A DNA stretch of 33,446 nucleotides from Streptomyces huasconensis (GCA_004010275.1 RBWT01000086.1:1-33446), one strand, 5' to 3'. Positions 7,859-16,801 are shown, numbered from the stretch's first letter. Program-made: numbers and translations. Notes: a model not told the origin generated them from the letters alone.

Positions 7859-9361
7859 ATGACGGCGACGACCGCCGAGTCCTCGGCCGCCCCGCCCCGG
7901 CACCCGCAGCGCTGGCTGATTCTCGGTGTCATCTGCCTCGCCCAGCTCACCGTGCTGCTCGACAACACCGTGCTGAGCGTCGCGATCCCCTCCCTCACCC
8001 GGGAGCTGGACGCGTCCACGTCCGACATCCAGTGGATGATCAACGCCTACTCGCTCGTGCAGTCCGGCCTGCTGCTCACCGCGGGCAGTTCCGCCGACCG
8101 CTACGGCCGCAAGAAGATGCTGCTCACGGGCCTCGCGCTCTTCGGCATCGGCTCGTGCGCCGCGGCGTTCGCGCAGTCCTCCGCCCAGCTCATCGCCGCC
8201 CGCGCCGGCATGGGCGTCGGCGGTGCGCTCCTGATGACCACGACGCTCGCGGTCGTCGTACAGATCTTCGACGAGACCGAGCGCGTCAAGGCGATCGGCC
8301 TCTGGTCGACCATCAACTCCCTCGGCTTCGCGGCCGGTCCGCTGCTCGGCGGCTTCATGCTGGACCACTTCTGGTGGGGCTCGATCTTCCTGATCAACCT
8401 GCCGGTGGCGCTGCTGGGCCTCGCCGCGGTCGCCAGGCTGGTGCCCGAGTCCAAGAACCCCCGGGGCGACCGCCCCGACCTGCTCGGCGCGCTGCTGTCC
8501 ACCATCGGCATGGCCTCGGTGGTCTACGCGATCATCTCCGGGCCCGAGCACGGCTGGACGTCGTCGCAGGTGCTGGTCGCCGCGGCGGTCGGCGTACTGG
8601 TCCTCGGCGGCTTCGTCCTGTGGGAGCTGCGCATCCCGTACCCCATGCTGGACATGCACTTCTTCCGCAACCAGCGGTTCATCGGCGCGGTGGCGGGCGC
8701 GATCCTGGTCGCCTTCGGTCTGAGCGGCTCGCTCTTCCTGCTCACCCAGCACCTGCAGTTCGTCCTCGGGTACGAGCCGTTGGAGGCGGGCCTGCGGACG
8801 GCGCCGCTCGCGGTGACCATCGTGGCCCTGAACCTCACCGGCGTCGGCGCGAAGCTCCACGCCAAGCTGGGCACGCCCGCGACGATCCTGTCCGGCATGA
8901 GCGCCCTGGCCGCCGGTCTCGCGGTGATAGCGCTGCTCGGCGGCGACGACTACAACGGCATGCTGGCCGGGCTCGTCATCATGGGCGCGGGCATCGCGTT
9001 CGCCATGCCCGCCATGGCCAATGCCATCATGAGCGCCATCCCGGTGGAGAAGGCCGGCGTGGGCGCGGGCGTCAACGGCACCCTCGCGGAGTTCGGCAAC
9101 GGCCTCGGCGTCGCCGTCCTCGGCGCGGTCCTCAACTCCCGCTTCGCCTCGCTCGTGGCGGTCTCCGCGGCGTCCTTCCCGGCGGCCATGGCCGCGGCCG
9201 AGTCGTCCGGGGAGCGGGAGCGGATCGCCGACGCGTTCGCCTCCGGGCTGGAGACAAGTCAGCTGGTGGGCGCGGCCGCGGTGTTCCTCGGCGGTGTCCT
9301 GGCGGCCGCGTTGCTGCGCAGGGCGGAGAGGGCAGACTCGGTGGGTAAGGCGGCGGCATAG
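7859..9361 (+). CDS. DHA2-family (14-helix) MFS drug efflux transporter
   Basis: Encodes 500 residues from ATG 7859 (AGGAG eight bases upstream). It is a hydrophobic protein with about 14 predicted helices. Helix 1 carries LDNTVLSVAIPSL, the loop motif A is ADRYGRKKMLL, and motif C-like glycine spacing appears in GFAAGPLLGGFML. Together these place it in the proton-antiport EmrB/QacA (DHA2) group that exports drugs or antibiotics. The substrate cannot be read from sequence. It is followed after 51 bases by a TetR gene, with a palindromic operator in front, a standard arrangement for a self-regulated export operon. The frame is intact and of usual family length. Confidence 0.92.
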   Translation: MTATTAESSAAPPRHPQRWLILGVICLAQLTVLLDNTVLSVAIPSLTRELDASTSDIQWMINAYSLVQSGLLLTAGSSADRYGRKKMLLTGLALFGIGSCAAAFAQSSAQLIAARAGMGVGGALLMTTTLAVVVQIFDETERVKAIGLWSTINSLGFAAGPLLGGFMLDHFWWGSIFLINLPVALLGLAAVARLVPESKNPRGDRPDLLGALLSTIGMASVVYAIISGPEHGWTSSQVLVAAAVGVLVLGGFVLWELRIPYPMLDMHFFRNQRFIGAVAGAILVAFGLSGSLFLLTQHLQFVLGYEPLEAGLRTAPLAVTIVALNLTGVGAKLHAKLGTPATILSGMSALAAGLAVIALLGGDDYNGMLAGLVIMGAGIAFAMPAMANAIMSAIPVEKAGVGAGVNGTLAEFGNGLGVAVLGAVLNSRFASLVAVSAASFPAAMAAAESSGERERIADAFASGLETSQLVGAAAVFLGGVLAAALLRRAERADSVGKAAA

Positions 9362-9412
9362 CATCGTGGGGGCCACCACCCCGGGCCCCACGACCAACCA
9401 GGAAGGCGCGCC

Positions 9413-10245
9413 ATGGCCAAGGCAGCCGGCGGCACGAAGAACTCGGCGCGGATCAGTGTCTGGCTCCAGGGCAAGGCTCCCCGCGGCGGGGGACGCAAGG
9501 GCGACCAGCCCAGCGGCCTCGACCGGGACCGCATCACCGAGGCCTCGGTCCGGCTCCTGGACGCGGAGGGCCTCGCCAAGTTCTCCATGCGCAGGCTCGC
9601 CGCGGAGCTCGACGTCACGGCGATGTCCGTCTACTGGTACGTGGACACCAAGGAAGACCTCCTGGAGCTGGCCCTCGACGCGGTGTGCGGCGAGATGCGG
9701 CTGCCCGACACGGCGGAGGCGGCGACGAGTCCTGGCGCGACCAGCTGCGGGCCCTCGCGGACGAGTACCGCGCGCTGCTGATCCGCCACCCCTGGGTCTC
9801 GCCGCTGGTCGGCAGGTTCCTCAACATCGGGCCGAACTGGCTGGCGTTCGCCGTCGCGGTGCAGCAGACCGTACGCAGGACCGGCCTGCCCCCGCACACG
9901 CAGAACGGCGCGATCTCGGCGGTCTTCCAGTTCGTGTACGGCTTCGGGACCATCGAGGGCCACTACATGGCGCGGTGCGCGGAGGCGGGGATGACCCAGG
10001 ACGAGTACTACCGGGAGGCGGCCGGAACGGTCCAGGTCGAACTCGCCGCGCACGGGATCATGGAGAGCGCGAAGGATCTGCTGGCGGCGCGCGGTGACGG
10101 CACGGTCGAGGAGCTGTGGCAGCGGGACTTCACGGTCGCCCTCGACCTGATGATCGCCGGGATCGAGTCCCTCCTCGAACAGGAGATCCGAGGGGAGCGG
10201 GCGAGCCGAGGAGAGGAAACGCCGGGCGCCCGCCAGGGACTCTGA
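9413..10245 (+). pseudogene. TetR-family repressor of the efflux operon, one-base frameshift
   Basis: ATG 9413 follows AGGAAGG. The N-terminal part (to about 9719) carries the TetR helix-turn-helix: ITEASVRLLDAEGLAKFSMRR and LDVTAMSVYWYVDTKEDLLE. One base is missing near 9719-9721. Restoring it joins LPDTAEA to GDESWRDQLRALADEY and the C-terminal ligand domain, ending at 10245 (~277 residues). The tail resembles the tetracycline-repressor-like C-terminal group. As sequenced, the frame would stop early at 9781 with only the DNA-binding half, and such a protein could not dimerise normally. A sequencing error is equally likely. It probably binds the palindrome at 7789-7824. Confidence 0.85.
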
Positions 10246-10253
10246 CGGGCGCC
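10225..10253 (+). terminator. Hairpin at the end of the TetR gene
   Basis: Arms ggcgcccg (10225-10232) and cgggcgcc (10246-10253) pair perfectly across the stop codon, between two convergent genes. It may terminate both. Confidence 0.5.
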
Positions 10254-10274
10254 GGGACACCGTACGTACGCGGA

Positions 10275-11093
10275 TCAGGCCTGCGGCAGCGAGTCCCCCT
10301 GCACGGCCTGGATGTCCAGCTCGACCCGCAGCGTCGTGCCGATCGCCGAGATCCCCGCCTGCACCACCTGGTTGTAGTTCATGGCGAAGTCCTCGCGGCG
10401 CAGCTCGGCCGTGGCGCGGAAGGCCGCCCGGGTGCCGCCCCAGGGGTCCGCGCCGGTGCCGAGATAGCTCAGCTCCAGGTCGACCGGGCGTACGACACCG
10501 TGCATCCCCAGTTCGCCGTGGACCGTCCAGCGGTCCGCCCCGGCCGGTGTCAGGCCGCTCGACCGGTAGGTGATCTCCGGGTACTGGTCGACGTCCAGGA
10601 AGTCCGGGGACTTCAGGTGGCCGTCGCGCATGCCGTTGCCCGTGTCGATCGAGGCCGACCGGATGACCGCCTCGACGCGTGACTTCTCCACGTCCTCGGC
10701 GATCTCCACGCGGCCCCCGAACTCGGTGAACCGCCCGTGCACGCTGGTGATCCCGAGGTGCTGGGCGACGGCGCCCACGGTCGAGTGCGCCGGGTCGATC
10801 GTCCAGGGGCCGGGCGGCGGCAGCTCCGTGCCGCCCTGCCGGGCGAGGACGACGTTGCCGACCTCGGCCCGGCCGCTGGCCGTGACGAGGGCGGTGGAGG
10901 CGACGGGCGCGTACCCGACGGCGGTGACGATGACGGTGTACGGCCCGGGCACCAGGGCCGTGTCGTCGCGTACGGCGCCCTCCTCGTCGGCGGCCGCCCG
11001 CAGCACCTGCGCCCCGGTCATGTCGGTCACCGTGACGACGGCGTGGGGCACGGCCCATCCGTCACGCGTGCGAATCCGAGCGTTGAGTCCCAT
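10275..11093 (-). CDS. YceI-family protein with N-terminal carboxypeptidase-regulatory-like domain
   Basis: Encodes 272 residues. ATG 11093 is chosen because AAGGAG lies eight bases upstream. Residues ~1-85 form a beta-sandwich of the carboxypeptidase-regulatory type (GWAVPHAVVTVTDMTG ... PGPYTVIVTAVGYAPV). Residues ~90-272 are YceI-like: WTIDPAHSTVGAVAQHLGITSV, GRFTEFGG, SPDFLDVDQYPEITY and GELGMHGVVRPVDLEL. YceI proteins are lipocalin-like barrels that bind isoprenoid lipids. No signal peptide is visible, so the protein seems cytoplasmic. It lies downstream of a MarR-controlled MFS pump whose tail carries the same N-terminal domain, suggesting a shared job, but its ligand is unknown. Confidence 0.9.
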   Translation of the reverse strand: MGLNARIRTRDGWAVPHAVVTVTDMTGAQVLRAAADEEGAVRDDTALVPGPYTVIVTAVGYAPVASTALVTASGRAEVGNVVLARQGGTELPPPGPWTIDPAHSTVGAVAQHLGITSVHGRFTEFGGRVEIAEDVEKSRVEAVIRSASIDTGNGMRDGHLKSPDFLDVDQYPEITYRSSGLTPAGADRWTVHGELGMHGVVRPVDLELSYLGTGADPWGGTRAAFRATAELRREDFAMNYNQVVQAGISAIGTTLRVELDIQAVQGDSLPQA

Positions 11094-11166
11094 CCCGTTT
11101 ACTCCTTGCCGGGCCTCTGTCAGGAGGCCACAAAAAAGTTCAAGTCCCGTGAGGCCGAGAGCAGTC

Positions 11167-11283
11167 GGCCCCCGGGTCGGCGGTGGCCGGCCGTCCCCTG
11201 CCGTGAACGCCACCGCGGCCCGGGGGCCCTTTCCGCGACCGGTCCGCGGCCACGCCTCCGCTCGGGGCGCGGCCACGGACCGG
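11167..11283 (-). terminator. Two large hairpins after the MFS gene
   Basis: Arms 11239-11251 and 11271-11283 (ccggtccgcggcc / ggccacggaccgg, one mismatch) and arms 11167-11186 and 11210-11228 (built on ggcccccggg) follow the MFS stop codon at 11289. The ~195-base spacer to the YceI start probably also carries a separate YceI promoter. Confidence 0.55.
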
Positions 11284-11288
11284 GGTCG

Positions 11289-13844
11289 TCACTCGCCCGG
11301 GTGGGCGAGTTCGATGTCGCGGCCCTCGACGCCGCTGCCGGTCACCGTCAGGCCGGTCGCCACCGGCGGGTAGCCGGTCGCGATGACCGTGTACTCGCCG
11401 CTGTCCAGGTCGGTGAAGGCGTACGCCCCGTCCGTCCCGGTGGTCGCGGTGGCGACGACATTGCCCGCCGCGTCGACGAGCGTGACCCGCGCGTCGTTCA
11501 GCGGCCCGCCGCCCGCCCGGACGGTGCCGAGCACCTGGGCGCCGGAGTTCAGCTCCACCTCGACCCGGGTCACCCCGGCCCCGCCGACCTCGACGGGCAG
11601 GGCCATCGGCCGGTGTCCGGCGGCGTTCACCGCGATGGTGACGGTGCCGGGGACCAGCTCGGCGAAGGTGAACTCGCCCTGCTCGCCGGAGAGCCCGGTG
11701 GCCAGGACGTCACCGCGCACGTCGGTCACGATGACCATGGCACCGGAGACGGGCAGCTTGCTGTCCGCGTCCCGCACCACACCGCTGAGCCCGCTGGTGC
11801 CGCTGAGCAGGATGTCGTACGCGAGGGCGTCCCCGCCCACGATCACCGTGGACGCCTGCGGCTGGAAGCCGTCGGCGGAGGCGATGAGCACGTACGACCC
11901 GGCGCCGGGGGCGTCGACGGAGTACGCCCCGTCGCCCTGGGCGACCGCGCGGCCGAGCTGCCGTCCCCCGAGGGAGATCAGCGTGACGGCGGCCTGCGGG
12001 ACGGGCGCGCTCTCGGCGCCGCGGACGTAGCCGTGCACCGGGATGCCGTCGGTGACCGGGGGAAGGCCCCCGGACGCGGTCTCGGCGGCGGACGCCACGG
12101 CGGCGAGCCGCTGCGTGCCCTCGGGCCCGGCCTCGGTGCGCGAGGCGACGGAGGCGAGGACGGGCTCCTCGGCGGAGCCGGACGTCCCGGCGGAGGCGGC
12201 CGCGGCGGGAGCCGCGGTGGCCGCGGGGGCGTCCCCGGCGGTGGCCTGCGCCAGCGCGCCGGACGTCCGCAGCGGGACCTCCTTGATGAACAGCGTGATC
12301 AGGAAGGCGATCAGCGCCATCGGCGCGGCGATCAGGAAGACGTCGGCGATGCCGTGCCCGTACGCGCTCTCCATCACCGTGCGGAACGGCTCGGGGATCT
12401 TGTCCAGGTCAGGGATGCCGCCGCCACCGGTGCCGCCGTGGCCGAACTGCGCGGCGGCCTTCGGGCCGAGGTCGGTGATGCCGTCCTTGACGTAGTCGGT
12501 GATCCGCGTGGCCATGATCGCGCCCAGCGCCGAGACACCCATGGCACCGCCCAGCGAGCGGAAGAAGGTGACGACGGAGGAGGCGGCGCCGAGGTCCTGC
12601 GGCTCGACCTGGTTCTGCGTGCAGAGCACGAGGTTCTGCATCATCATGCCGATGCCGAGACCCATGAGGGCCATGTAGACCCCGATGTGCCAGTACTCGG
12701 TGTCGTACCGGATGGTGCCGAGCAGACCGAGGCCCGCCGTCACCAGCAGACCGCCGCTGACCAGCCACGCCTTCCACTTGCCCGTCTTGGTGATGATCTG
12801 GCCCGAGACGGTCGACGAGATGAACAGGCCGCCGATCATCGGGATCGTCATGACACCGGACATCGTCGGGGACTCGCCCCGCGCCAGCTGGAAGTACTGG
12901 CTGAAGAAGACCGTGCCCGCGAACATCGCGACACCCACGAAGAGCGAGGCCAGCGAGGCGAGCGTGATGGTGCGGTTGCGGAAGAGCCGCAGCGGGATGA
13001 TCGGCTCGCTCGCCTTGGACTCGACGAACACGAAGATCAGCCCGAGGACGACCGACCCGCCGACCATGGCGGCGGTCTGCCACGACATCCAGTCGTACTT
13101 GTCACCGGCGAAGGTGACCCAGACGAGCAGCAGGCAGACGGCGGCGCTGATGAAGAAGGCGCCGGCCCAGTCGACCTTGACGTCCCGCTTGACGACGGGG
13201 AGCTTCAGGGTCTTCTGCAGCACGATCAGCGCGATGATCGCGAAGGGCACGCCGACGTAGAAGCACCAGCGCCAGCCGAGCCACGAGGTGTCGGTGATGA
13301 CGCCGCCGAGCAGCGGTCCGCCGACGGTGGCGACGGCGAAGGTCGCGCCGAGGTAGCCGGAGTAACGCCCGCGCTCACGCGGGGAGATCATCGCGGCCAT
13401 GACGATCTGCGCCAGGGCGGAGAGACCGCCGACGCCGATGCCCTGCACGACACGGCAGGCGATCAGCATCCCGGCGCTCTGCGAGAGACCGGCGACGATC
13501 GAACCGCCGACGTAGATGATCAGGGCTATCTGGACCAGGGCCTTCTTGCTGAAGAGGTCCGAGAGCTTGCCCCACAGGGGCGTGGTCGCCGTCATCGCGA
13601 GCAGCGAGGCGGTGACGACCCAGGTGTAGGCGGACTGACCGCCGCCGAGGGCACCGATGATCTCGGGCAGGGCGTTGGAGACGATCGTCGACGACAGGAT
13701 CGCCACGAACATGCCGAGCAGCAGCCCGGACAGCGCTTCCATGATCTGCCGGTGCGTCATCGGAGCGTTCTCATCGGCGTGGCCGTGGTGGGCTCCGTGC
13801 TTGGCATGGCTGCCCCGCACACCGGCTGGTGTGGTTGTTGCCAT
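11289..13844 (-). CDS. DHA2 MFS transporter with C-terminal Ig-like (CarboxypepD_reg) repeats
   Basis: Encodes 851 residues from ATG 13844 (AAGGAAG upstream). Residues ~30-590 are a 14-helix DHA2 exporter: FVAILSSTIVSNALPEI, LWGKLSDLFSKKALVQIALI and GIGVGGLSALAQIV. After an Ala-rich linker (~600-660), residues ~665-851 hold at least three beta-sandwich repeats, each with a GxY/F-VLIA or EYTVIA core (DGAYSVDAPGAGSYVLIAS, GEFTFAELVPGTVTIAV, DGAYAFTDLDSGEYTVIAT). The exporter half matches antibiotic and dye pumps. The tail is unusual for MFS proteins in general, although I recall similar fusions in streptomycetes. The last helix leaves the tail cytoplasmic if the N-terminus is inside. The gene follows marR by 13 bases. 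Confidence 0.92.
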   Translation of the reverse strand: MATTTPAGVRGSHAKHGAHHGHADENAPMTHRQIMEALSGLLLGMFVAILSSTIVSNALPEIIGALGGGQSAYTWVVTASLLAMTATTPLWGKLSDLFSKKALVQIALIIYVGGSIVAGLSQSAGMLIACRVVQGIGVGGLSALAQIVMAAMISPRERGRYSGYLGATFAVATVGGPLLGGVITDTSWLGWRWCFYVGVPFAIIALIVLQKTLKLPVVKRDVKVDWAGAFFISAAVCLLLVWVTFAGDKYDWMSWQTAAMVGGSVVLGLIFVFVESKASEPIIPLRLFRNRTITLASLASLFVGVAMFAGTVFFSQYFQLARGESPTMSGVMTIPMIGGLFISSTVSGQIITKTGKWKAWLVSGGLLVTAGLGLLGTIRYDTEYWHIGVYMALMGLGIGMMMQNLVLCTQNQVEPQDLGAASSVVTFFRSLGGAMGVSALGAIMATRITDYVKDGITDLGPKAAAQFGHGGTGGGGIPDLDKIPEPFRTVMESAYGHGIADVFLIAAPMALIAFLITLFIKEVPLRTSGALAQATAGDAPAATAAPAAAASAGTSGSAEEPVLASVASRTEAGPEGTQRLAAVASAAETASGGLPPVTDGIPVHGYVRGAESAPVPQAAVTLISLGGRQLGRAVAQGDGAYSVDAPGAGSYVLIASADGFQPQASTVIVGGDALAYDILLSGTSGLSGVVRDADSKLPVSGAMVIVTDVRGDVLATGLSGEQGEFTFAELVPGTVTIAVNAAGHRPMALPVEVGGAGVTRVEVELNSGAQVLGTVRAGGGPLNDARVTLVDAAGNVVATATTGTDGAYAFTDLDSGEYTVIATGYPPVATGLTVTGSGVEGRDIELAHPGE

Positions 13845-13857
13845 GGACTTCCTTTTC

Positions 13858-14337
13858 TTACGCGGGTGTACGGGTGGTCGGTACGTCGGACAGCCGGGCC
13901 GAAGCCGCTCGGCAGTCCCCGAAGCTGTCGCGCAGGCGCGCGAGCAACGTGCTGAGCTGGACGACCTCGTCGTCGGTCCAGTCGTGCAAGTAGTGGGTGA
14001 GGGTCCGGATGGACAGCTCGGAGAGCTCGTCGACCTTGGCCTTGCCCTCGGGCGTGAGCCGCAGGATGCGGGAGCGCTTGTCCGCGGGGTCGGGATCGCG
14101 GACGATCCACTCCCTCTCCGCGACGTGCGCGACATGGCGGCTGGTCACCGACATGTCCACGGCGAGCAGCTCCGCGAGCCTGCTCATCCGCATCGCGCCG
14201 TGGCGCTCGAGGAGGATGAGTACGGCGGCGGACCCGCCGGGGCAGTCGTGGGGCAGCCCCCGGCCGAGACCGCGCTTCACGGCACCGATGGCGCTGAGCT
14301 GTCGGGCCAGCTCCTCGTACTGACGCTGCGCGGCCAC
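13858..14337 (-). CDS. MarR-family regulator of the pump operon
   Basis: Encodes 159 residues from GTG 14337 with AGGAGG just upstream. The winged helix is visible in AVLILLERHGAMRMSRLAE, DMSVTSRHVAHVAEREW and the wing DPDPADKRSRILRLTPEGKA. Flanking helices form the MarR dimer interface. It is the first gene of the minus-strand operon (marR, MFS pump, probably yceI). Two matching palindromes at 14357-14398, directly in front of the start, are the probable autoregulatory operator. MarR proteins usually release DNA on binding small phenolic ligands or on thiol oxidation. No conserved Cys switch is obvious, so a ligand mechanism is more likely. Confidence 0.92.
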   Translation of the reverse strand: MAAQRQYEELARQLSAIGAVKRGLGRGLPHDCPGGSAAVLILLERHGAMRMSRLAELLAVDMSVTSRHVAHVAEREWIVRDPDPADKRSRILRLTPEGKAKVDELSELSIRTLTHYLHDWTDDEVVQLSTLLARLRDSFGDCRAASARLSDVPTTRTPA

Positions 14338-14356
14338 GGCACCTCCTGGGTATTTG

Positions 14357-14398
14357 TTGCTTAGGGCAACGATAGAAGCAGTTGGTTGCCGCAGGCAA
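14357..14398. promoter_or_regulatory. Twin MarR-type operator boxes
   Basis: Box 1 ttgct-tag-ggcaa (14357-14369) and box 2 ttgcc-gca-ggcaa (14386-14398) share the pattern TTGCY-N3-GGCAA and start 29 bases apart. They lie 19 and 48 bases upstream of the marR start. The spacing is close to three helical turns, suitable for two dimers on one DNA face. Confidence 0.75.
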
Positions 14399-14512
14399 AC
14401 GAAAACCGGACCAAGGCTCTAAAGAGTCGGCAAAGCTCTGGGGCTACGCACGTAAAGCCCCAGGCGGGCGGGGGTTGGGCCGGGCGCCGTGGATTCGCTA
14501 GGGTCCTGCTCC

Positions 14513-14716
14513 ATGGCACACAACCCGCAGGGCCCCCAGGGCAACCCCGACCCCGCCGGCAGCACGCAGATGTTCCGCGCCTTCGTCGACGAGGCGCCGC
14601 AGGGCCGCCGAGCGGCGGCGCCCGCCTCCTCCTCCGGCCCGCGGGTCGGACTGATCCTCGGCGTGGTGCTCGCGGTGGTGATCGTGGCGGGAGTGGCCTG
14701 GCTGGCGCTGAAGTAG
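14513..14716 (+). CDS. Small single-pass membrane protein
   Basis: Encodes 67 residues from ATG 14513. An in-frame GTG at 14489 is the alternative, and neither start has a strong ribosome site. A polar N-terminus (~1-45, with TQMFRAFVDEAPQG) is followed by one helix (VGLILGVVLAVVIVAGVAWLAL) that reaches the C-terminus, so a tail-anchored topology is likely. I recognise it as a small protein conserved in streptomycetes but of no known function. It is divergent from marR and convergent with the lipoprotein gene. A GC-rich hairpin (gggcc/ggccc near 14862-14877) may terminate both. Confidence 0.65.
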   Translation: MAHNPQGPQGNPDPAGSTQMFRAFVDEAPQGRRAAAPASSSGPRVGLILGVVLAVVIVAGVAWLALK

Positions 14717-14878
14717 CGGGCCTGGGGGCGGGTGCTCATGTCCCTGGAGTCGTGAGGGGTGCGGGGGACTGCGCGAGCTGCGCGAGCGACCCCGGCGGAC
14801 GCGCGGGGTGCAGCGGGGTGAAGTACGACAACCTGTGACGCACCCCTGGGCGGCGGAGGGCCGGGCGCCGCGCGGCCC

Positions 14879-15724
14879 CTACTTCCACTCCACCGAGACG
14901 TCACGCGTCTCGATGTGCATCCCCAGCGGTACGCGCCACGCGTCGACACATATAGGCCAGGTTTCCGTCTTCTTCCGTCCCGCTTCGATCGGGACCGGAA
15001 GCTTTTCGGTCGACTTGATCGTGGCCCAGTCGACGCCGAGTGCCCCGATGATGTGCGTACCGAAGGTCACCGTGCCCGAACGCACCGGTGAGCCGCCGGT
15101 GTTCCGGACGGTGACCGTCACTTTCTCGCACCACCGCTTGGCCGCGGGCTCCCGCTCCGGCGTGCCGACGCCGAGCGCGGCGGGCCCGCTCGGCGGCTTG
15201 GCGGGACCGGGTCTCTCCGTGCCCGGGGGCGATGGTCTGCCGCCCGGTGGCGTTCCTGCCGGTGGTGAGGCCGGGCCGCCCGGCTCGGTGGCCTCGCCGG
15301 TCCCGGAGGGTGAACTCCCGCCGGCGGTAGGTGGCTTCCCCTCCGTGCCACCCGCTCCGCTGCTGCCGGGAGCGTCCTCGTCCGGGACGGGCGGCGCCTT
15401 CGCCGAGCCGCCGCGAGCGCCCTTGGGGGCGCCTCCGGAGCCGTTCGTACCGCCGCTGCTGCTGTCGTCCCTGCCGCCTCTCCTGGCGCTGCTGTCTCCG
15501 CCGCCCGGGCCGCCTCCGTCTTCTGCGCTTTCTCCGTCTTCTCCGCCGTCCAGCGGGATCAGCCGCACGTCACCGGTCGGGCCCCCGGCCCTGCCCTGCG
15601 TGGGGCCGGCCGCCCCGGTCGCCACATGACCGTCACCGCTCTCGCCGCCGCACGCTGCGAGAAGTCCGCCGAGGCACAGCAGGGCCGCCGACGCACCGAG
15701 CACGTTCCGAGCACCACGTCGCAT
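14879..15724 (-). CDS. Lipoprotein with long low-complexity linker
   Basis: Encodes 281 residues from ATG 15724. A type II signal (MRRGARNVLGASAALLCLGG) ends in the lipobox LAAC with Cys25 as the acylation site. Residues ~26-185 are Gly/Ser/Pro/Glu-rich and probably disordered wall-spanning sequence. Residues ~195-281 form a compact beta-rich domain (KVTVTVRNTGGSPVRSGTV ... THIIGALGVDWATI ... WRVPLGMHIETRDVSVEW) with two cysteines. This is an immunoglobulin-like or substrate-binding type of fold, which I cannot assign further. It is downstream of sigN on the same strand (171-base gap), so read-through from sigN is possible. Confidence 0.8.
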   Translation of the reverse strand: MRRGARNVLGASAALLCLGGLLAACGGESGDGHVATGAAGPTQGRAGGPTGDVRLIPLDGGEDGESAEDGGGPGGGDSSARRGGRDDSSSGGTNGSGGAPKGARGGSAKAPPVPDEDAPGSSGAGGTEGKPPTAGGSSPSGTGEATEPGGPASPPAGTPPGGRPSPPGTERPGPAKPPSGPAALGVGTPEREPAAKRWCEKVTVTVRNTGGSPVRSGTVTFGTHIIGALGVDWATIKSTEKLPVPIEAGRKKTETWPICVDAWRVPLGMHIETRDVSVEWK

Positions 15725-15895
15725 GGCGGCAGTGTGGCTGACGGGTCGTCAATTAGGAACCTGTCGGCGACACACGGCTCACGCGGCGCGCGGTCGGCGC
15801 ACCGAAAGCTCTGAAAGTCCGGTAGGTCTGGGAAGTCCGGCCGGTCCGGGAGGCCCAGGAGGCCTACGTGCCAGGGGAGTTCAGTAGGGAGCAGG

Positions 15896-16801
15896 TCAGT
15901 CCGAGATGAGGCCGTCGCGGAGCTGCGCCAGTGTCCGCGTGAGCAGCCGGGAGACGTGCATCTGGGAGATGCCGACCTCCTCGCCGATCTGCGACTGCGT
16001 CATGTTGGCGAAGAAGCGCAGCATGATGATGCGGCGCTCGCGCGGCGGCAACTTGGCGAGCAGCGGCTTCAGGGACTCGCGGTACTCAACGCCCTCCAGG
16101 GCCGAGTCCTCGTACCCGAGCCGGTCCGCGAGGGAGCCCTCGCCGCCGTCGTCCTCCGGTGCCGGGGAGTCGAGCGAGGACGCGGTGTAGGCGTTGCCCA
16201 CCGCGAGACCGTCGACGACGTCCTCCTCCGACACCCCCAGCGCGACGGCGAGTTCGGGCACGGTCGGCGAGCGGTCGAGCCGCTGCGCCAGCTCGTCGCT
16301 GGTCTTGGTCAGCGCGAGCCGCAGCTCCTGGAGGCGGCGCGGGACGCGCACCGACCAACTGGTGTCGCGGAAGAAGCGCTTGATCTCACCGACGACCGTG
16401 GGCATCGCGAACGTCGGGAACTCCACGCCGCGTTCGCAGTCGAAACGGTCGATCGCCTTGATCAGGCCGATCGTGCCGACCTGGACGATGTCCTCCATCG
16501 GTTCGTTGCGGCTGCGGAAGCGGGCCGCCGCGTACCGGACGAGGGGGAGGTTGAGTTCGATGAGCGTGTCGCGTACGTAGACGCGCTCGGGGCTGTCCTG
16601 GTCGAGTGCGGCGAGCCGCAGGAACAGGGAGCGGGACAGGGTCCGTGTGTCGATGGCTTCCGGGGCCGTCGCGGTCTGGAGAGCCTCGGGTGAGGGCTCC
16701 AGCGCGTCGGGTGAACTCTGAAGCGCGTCGGGCGCGGATTCGCTCGGGCTCTTCGTGAGCGTGAGCGTGAGCACCTTCGAGCTGCCCTGGTCTGCGGACA
16801 T
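15896..16801 (-). CDS. sigN: SigB/F-type sigma factor, probable SigN
   Basis: Encodes 301 residues from ATG 16801 (AAGGGGG five bases upstream). A Ser/Pro-rich N-terminal extension (~50 residues) precedes region 2 (NLPLVRYAAARFRSR, EDIVQVGTIGLIKAIDRFD), region 3 and region 4 (QSQIGEEVGISQMHVSRLL). The sequence belongs to the stress/sporulation group III sigma factors. Its position beside sigF matches sigN (SCO4034) as I recall it. In S. coelicolor SigN is active in a subapical compartment of aerial hyphae. Anti-sigma control is typical of the family but no such gene is adjacent. The copy is intact, and region 2.3-2.4 is nearly identical to that of the neighbouring SigF. Confidence 0.85.
   Translation of the reverse strand: MSADQGSSKVLTLTLTKSPSESAPDALQSSPDALEPSPEALQTATAPEAIDTRTLSRSLFLRLAALDQDSPERVYVRDTLIELNLPLVRYAAARFRSRNEPMEDIVQVGTIGLIKAIDRFDCERGVEFPTFAMPTVVGEIKRFFRDTSWSVRVPRRLQELRLALTKTSDELAQRLDRSPTVPELAVALGVSEEDVVDGLAVGNAYTASSLDSPAPEDDGGEGSLADRLGYEDSALEGVEYRESLKPLLAKLPPRERRIIMLRFFANMTQSQIGEEVGISQMHVSRLLTRTLAQLRDGLISD

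Noticed and set aside
6109..8043. A 644-codon minus-strand frame across the response regulator and kinase remnant
   Set aside because: Low-complexity antisense translation overlapping clear plus-strand homology and the efflux operator.
7790..9397. A 535-codon minus-strand frame opposite the efflux pump
   Set aside because: Antisense to a gene with 14 clear membrane helices; His/Arg/Asp-rich shadow.
10737..13955. A 1072-codon open frame on the plus strand
   Set aside because: Antisense shadow of the MFS-Ig-tail gene; Asp/Arg/Gly/His-rich with no recognisable fold.
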